Origin: Candidatus Persebacteraceae bacterium Df01
GTDB lineage: Bacteria > Pseudomonadota > Gammaproteobacteria > Tethybacterales > Persebacteraceae
Assembly (NCBI GenBank): GCA_030386295.1
Contig: JANQAO010000002.1
Location: 1-64,000 of the forward strand
DNA: 64,000 nucleotides
Direction of reading: 5' to 3'
Made by a program: the position numbers and the translations under genes. Shown in pieces: positions 60,114 to 64,000 of the stretch. The notes under the pieces are model-generated. The model did no database searches, was not told where the DNA came from, and saw only the letters and a list, made by a program, of their open reading frames with translations. How positions within the stretch are numbered: the stretch's first letter is position 1; every line of letters starts with the position of its first letter.

Positions 60114-61301
60114 TCAGTGTGTGTTGATAGTCTCAAATTTACCGCTTTTAACTTCTACTTCCTTATAAGTACCAAAAACTTCGCCAACGTCATTAAATTC
60201 CACTTCTGTGGCGCCGACATAATCCACATCACCACCTCCAGCTAAAACTTCCAATCCTTTAGCAATTTCACCGGGGCGAATTTTGACACCAGGAGCGTTA
60301 GCTACGTTCATCATGTTGCTTTGAATAGATGCACGCTCAGCATTGCCCGCCGCCTGCATAGCCAGTACCAGCAAAGCACCCGCATCGTAAGAAGAAGCAC
60401 GAAAAGGTCCGTCACCGTCAAAACCCGCCTGTGTAGCGTATTGCAAAAACTTTTCTGCATTGGGTCCATCACCGCCGGGCAACGTACCAAACGAACCTTC
60501 CAATGGCTTGCCAATAGCGTCAATAATAGACTGACCAATCATACCGTCAGCAAAAATAAATTTATCAAAACCACCTGTGTCTAGCGCTGCCGATACGATA
60601 CCTTTGCCGCCTTGGTCCAGATAACCAAAAACTACCAATGCTTCACCACCGGCAGCGGACAAAGCACCAACCTCCGCCGCATAATCGGCTTTGCCGTCCT
60701 CGTGCGCGGCAACAGCAGAAATATTGCCACCCAACGCTTTGTAAGCGCTGCTGAAAGATTCCGACAACCCCTTACCATAATCACTGTTAGTATAAGTAAT
60801 GGCAACATTTTTGATACCTCGTCCCATCACCACTTTGGCCAACACTTCGCCCTGCCGCGCGTCAGAAGGCGCCGTGCGAAAAAAATAACCATTGTCGTCA
60901 ATACTAGATAATGCCGGTGACGTAGCCGACGGCGACACCATAACCACACCATTAGGAATAGCAACGTTGTTAGCCGCTGCCGTGGTAACGCCAGAGCAAT
61001 CGGCACCATAAACAGCTACTACGTTGTCAGCAGAAACCAACCGTTCCATCGCTGCCGTCGCTGCCGCCGCATCCACACAAGTAGAATCGGCGCGCACCGG
61101 CGTAATGGTGGCACCATCTAAAAGCTTACCCGATTGGGAAGCTTCTTTGAATGCCAATTCTGCCGCATCCGCCATAGCCGGGGTAAGCGTTTCAATAGGT
61201 CCTGTAAAACCCAAAATAACGCCCACTTTGATGTCTTCTGCGCTTGTCGCTGACCCAGAAAGAGAAAGCGCCAAGGATATTAATAAAAGATGCTGTTTCA
61301 T
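60114..61301 (-). CDS. LivK-type periplasmic substrate-binding protein of an ABC transporter
   Basis: A protein of about 395 residues of the branched-chain amino acid/amide-binding (Peripla_BP_6) family. The signal peptide MKQHLLLISLALSLSGSATSA leads into IKVGVILGFTGPIETLTPAMADAAELAFKEA, with VVAVYGADCSGVTTAAANN and YTNSDYGKGLSESFSSAYKALGG. The frame is open upstream, but the ATG at 61301 gives a proper signal peptide. No permease or ATPase genes are adjacent, so it may be an orphan or a shared binding protein. The ligand is unknown: an amino acid, amide or small carboxylate. Confidence 0.9.
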   Translation of the reverse strand: MKQHLLLISLALSLSGSATSAEDIKVGVILGFTGPIETLTPAMADAAELAFKEASQSGKLLDGATITPVRADSTCVDAAAATAAMERLVSADNVVAVYGADCSGVTTAAANNVAIPNGVVMVSPSATSPALSSIDDNGYFFRTAPSDARQGEVLAKVVMGRGIKNVAITYTNSDYGKGLSESFSSAYKALGGNISAVAAHEDGKADYAAEVGALSAAGGEALVVFGYLDQGGKGIVSAALDTGGFDKFIFADGMIGQSIIDAIGKPLEGSFGTLPGGDGPNAEKFLQYATQAGFDGDGPFRASSYDAGALLVLAMQAAGNAERASIQSNMMNVANAPGVKIRPGEIAKGLEVLAGGGDVDYVGATEVEFNDVGEVFGTYKEVEVKSGKFETINTH

Positions 61302-61343
61302 GATGAAGCTCCAAAAATAAAAAAATTCTAGCATAGTTGGGTG

Positions 61344-64000
61344 CTATTGCGCATCCTCCTGCTGCCTGAAGGTCACACCGGATTCTTCATACAACGGATC
61401 ATTCCACGAACCGATAATCGTGTAATTGTACGCTCCTATCTCAGACAGCGGCTTTTCAAACACCTTACCCAACAACCACCCCGCAGCTAATGATAGCGGT
61501 TGCACCGTGGCAATTCCGGCGCCAATTGACACCAACGAACTGGCTTTCAACAGTTGTGCACCCGGGCGTACGCGCCCACGTAAATTTAGCGTTTTGTCAA
61601 CCAAACCAATACCACCCACCATATCAATACTGATATCTTCATTTTCCATGGACAGCCCCGTAACATTCGCCTGCCCGTCTTCCAAAACAATTTCTCCATC
61701 CATTATGTCCAGCGCCACACCATCTTTGCCCAATTCCACAAATCCCAAAGACAACAACGATTGTGGCGACAGCACGGCAAGCAAGCTAATAACACTAGTT
61801 TCTGATTTTAAATAACGTAAGTCGCGGCCCCGCAAGCGCAAACGACCACGCAGATTAGCAAGCGAAAAGTTAAGTGGCGAACCCGGCCAATTGAAAATTC
61901 CCTGTAAATCCACCGCACCTTCACTGATAATGTCAACAAAAGAAAAAATACTGAGCAAATGCACAGCATCATCAGTATTGAGCGTCAGCGCCATTTGTGT
62001 TTTGTTATGATCATATTGACCGGTGATTTCTAACGTGGCCGGCCCATTGACGATATTAAGCGTATTAAGATGCCACGAACCGTCATCCACAGGTGTACCA
62101 TCAATCCGCAAATGACCAAGGAAAATATTATTCACCATTAATTCTTGCACAACGATGGAAACCGTCATATCACGCAAATCTACATTAAAAGTATTTTCCC
62201 CATCTGACGACAATGACAAGCGCGACATATCAGCACGAAAATAATTATCGGAATAAATCACGTCTCCTGCCAAATTGTCGGCAATGATTTCCACGTGCCT
62301 GTGGTCATTTTCGGCAAAAGGCGAATAGATAATTATGGAATTTTGCCTTATGCCGACCAGTTCGGTGTCGTGCAACGTAATAGAAACTGCCAACGAAGTA
62401 CTCTGCCCACCACTCAATTTCAGCCATTCTTCTACATCCACTTCAGCGATTGCTCCGCGTACATTAATGCCCCCATTCGGCGGTGACAACTGTGGAGTAT
62501 TAATAGCAATATCAATTCCGTCAACAAAAGCCATCTGCACCGTATTGTTACGTAATTGTAAGCGGGCCTGTGTGGTATTACTAGCAAAAGTTACTTCCAG
62601 CGTGGCAACCTCTTGCGCTCGCTTTTTTAACGGCGCCGGCAAATCAATAGAGGCCCCTTCCAAAAAAGAGGTAAACACCGTTACTTGTGCATTCTGGTGC
62701 AAGATAAACGGTACACTGCCATTAACCGGAATTTCTTCAACACCAACGATAGACAAAGCAGCGTGCGCATCGATAACGGAATAAATCGTAACTGTATCAT
62801 TGTAAAAATCCAGCGTCATAATATGCCCTAGTAGTGTGCCAAATAAGTAACCTTTGGCACCGCTCGCATCAATATGGACAGTGCCTATTGCTTGTTCCAT
62901 TGGCGGCAAATCTGCCTTGTGCAGCCTCCCTTTCCGCACCACCAATTTGGCAACAGCAGTGGCATTTTCTGGTACAGCAAGAGGTACAACAACTGCCAGC
63001 GACAACTGCCCTTCGCCATCAATTGACAAATCTTGCAAGGCTTCACGCACTGGCTCACGCACGGGTGGGAAATCATTTGCTGCATCGATATAGCGCGCCA
63101 ATCGTTCAGGTATCGCCAATACGTCTAGATACAACGTGGCTTTTTGGGCAACCATATTGGGCAGACGAGCCTCAACCACGTCCATTTCCAATCCGGCAAT
63201 TCTTCCCTTCCCGTTGATGACAATATCATCATTATTCATAACTAACATGAAATTTAATTCTTGCGCTACCGGCCAATCGTCATCCGGCAATAGTCGACCA
63301 CCATCAATCGCCGCTGACAAAAGAAATTCTCCACCACTATCAGCAAAAGGAAACCGCGCCGGGTTACCGCGTATTGAAAAGCGCGCATGGCGAACCGTAC
63401 CGCCACTAACAGCCCAACTTAACCAATCTTTGACTTCGATAGCAGGCACATAGTGTTGGGCGGCAGTAACGGGCAATCCAGCAATATCTCCATTCACTCG
63501 CATGCTACCCACATAGTCGCCCTGTCCTGATAAATTTAATGTAGCACGAAGCGTCGTATCATGGTTGTTAGTAGCATCTAGCTCACCGTTTTCCCAATGC
63601 CAAACACTACTGGCGGCGTGATAATGCAAAACGCCTTGGGTGCTGGCAGAGAATACTGGAATCGCAGGCAGCGCCGCAACAGCAAGCGTGTTGGCAAAAA
63701 TGTTCAACGTAACGAGCATCGTCTCTTGCGGCCATTGGGTAGACGCACGCCAGCGCACCTGTTCGCTAGCAACCAATGTATGCTGCAGTTGCTTAATATC
63801 TCCAATTACAGTCAACTGCACGCTACCGTTATTTAATATTGCATCTAGCGTAATGTTCGCAGCTGACCACTGCACTGGCCAATCAGCAAGCGCCGACCAA
63901 TCGTCAACGCTGGCATGTACACTACCGCGAACACGGCTCAGACTTTGTAAATGAACACTCAATTGCACATGACGAGAACTATTTTCTTCGGCATTGATCT
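61344..64000 (-). CDS. YhdP/AsmA-like envelope protein (5' end outside window)
   Basis: About 885 residues of a large AsmA-superfamily protein, open to the right edge (the frame continues past the GTG at 63968), so the N-terminus with its membrane anchor is missing. Typical YhdP features are long beta-rich repeats of the DUF3971 type and a C-terminal block FNWPGSPLNFSLANLRGRLRLRGRDLRY, then DIMDGEIVLEDGQANVTGLSMENEDISIDMVGGIGLVDKTLNLRGRVRP, and WLLGKVFEKPLSEIGAYNYTIIGSWNDP. Such proteins form bridge-like lipid conduits between inner and outer membranes. Ends with a Gln-rich tail (FRQQEDAQ). Confidence 0.88.
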   Translation of the reverse strand, partial: INAEENSSRHVQLSVHLQSLSRVRGSVHASVDDWSALADWPVQWSAANITLDAILNNGSVQLTVIGDIKQLQHTLVASEQVRWRASTQWPQETMLVTLNIFANTLAVAALPAIPVFSASTQGVLHYHAASSVWHWENGELDATNNHDTTLRATLNLSGQGDYVGSMRVNGDIAGLPVTAAQHYVPAIEVKDWLSWAVSGGTVRHARFSIRGNPARFPFADSGGEFLLSAAIDGGRLLPDDDWPVAQELNFMLVMNNDDIVINGKGRIAGLEMDVVEARLPNMVAQKATLYLDVLAIPERLARYIDAANDFPPVREPVREALQDLSIDGEGQLSLAVVVPLAVPENATAVAKLVVRKGRLHKADLPPMEQAIGTVHIDASGAKGYLFGTLLGHIMTLDFYNDTVTIYSVIDAHAALSIVGVEEIPVNGSVPFILHQNAQVTVFTSFLEGASIDLPAPLKKRAQEVATLEVTFASNTTQARLQLRNNTVQMAFVDGIDIAINTPQLSPPNGGINVRGAIAEVDVEEWLKLSGGQSTSLAVSITLHDTELVGIRQNSIIIYSPFAENDHRHVEIIADNLAGDVIYSDNYFRADMSRLSLSSDGENTFNVDLRDMTVSIVVQELMVNNIFLGHLRIDGTPVDDGSWHLNTLNIVNGPATLEITGQYDHNKTQMALTLNTDDAVHLLSIFSFVDIISEGAVDLQGIFNWPGSPLNFSLANLRGRLRLRGRDLRYLKSETSVISLLAVLSPQSLLSLGFVELGKDGVALDIMDGEIVLEDGQANVTGLSMENEDISIDMVGGIGLVDKTLNLRGRVRPGAQLLKASSLVSIGAGIATVQPLSLAAGWLLGKVFEKPLSEIGAYNYTIIGSWNDPLYEESGVTFRQQEDAQ

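Overview
The window reads as chromosomal DNA of a Gram-negative proteobacterium, moderately AT-rich by eye. LolA, LptE, BamE and an RND pump imply an outer membrane. The orders leuS-lptE-holA-proA and fur | bamE-dapB are those I associate with betaproteobacteria and close relatives, although no 16S gene is present to settle this. Several decayed genes (a broken tripartite tricarboxylate transporter and a chimeric glycosyltransferase pseudogene) next to intact core genes suggest a lineage that is losing genes, possibly host-associated or marine. That last point is inference.

Layout. 1-2.8 kb: 3' part of an RND efflux pump, cut by the window edge. 2.9-7.7 kb: two intact GT-C (family 39-like) membrane glycosyltransferases in opposite orientation around a tRNA-Ser, then a third, broken and chimeric copy. 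7.7-14.0 kb (minus strand): a tightly coupled five-gene operon for carnitine, and probably crotonobetaine or gamma-butyrobetaine, catabolism: BKACE, L-carnitine dehydrogenase/thioesterase fusion, acyl-CoA dehydrogenase, ADP-forming acyl-CoA synthetase, CaiD-like hydratase. The predicted end product is glycine betaine plus acetoacetate. 14.3-19.6 kb: lpdA, a glycerophosphodiesterase, rpmB-rpmG, tRNA-Ser(CGA), and rpsP-rimM-trmD without rplS. 19.9-22.1 kb: wreck of a tctC-tctA-tctB transporter, with a 20-bp perfect inverted repeat at the tctC/tctA junction and a foreign-looking small ORF inside tctA. 22.2-32.5 kb: perM-like, pyrD, leuS-lptE-holA-proA, trkA-trkH. 32.5-32.7 kb: tRNA-Val and tRNA-Leu. 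32.9-41.4 kb: a CysB-like regulator, tig-clpP-clpX-lon, rpoH and gpmA, a compact protein quality-control block. rpoH carries a near-perfect CIRCE (HrcA) operator on top of a strong sigma70 promoter.

41.4-54.6 kb (minus strand) is the most unusual part. A 7.8-kb gene encodes a 2,598-residue protein whose first ~300 residues are a prepilin-like domain. Four smaller prepilin-like genes follow, all sharing an LPCPD/EF-hand-like signature and linked by 4-nt stop/start overlaps; the last seems to need an ATT start. I read this as an operon for a type IV pilus or type II secretion-like filament whose giant member, lacking Glu5 as GspK does, would sit at the tip. No assembly ATPase, secretin or peptidase gene lies in the window.

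54.8-64 kb: a Rieske protein/amidohydrolase pair, fur-like-lolA-rarA (minus) divergent from bamE-dapB (plus), a LivK-type binding protein, and a YhdP/AsmA-like envelope protein cut by the right edge.
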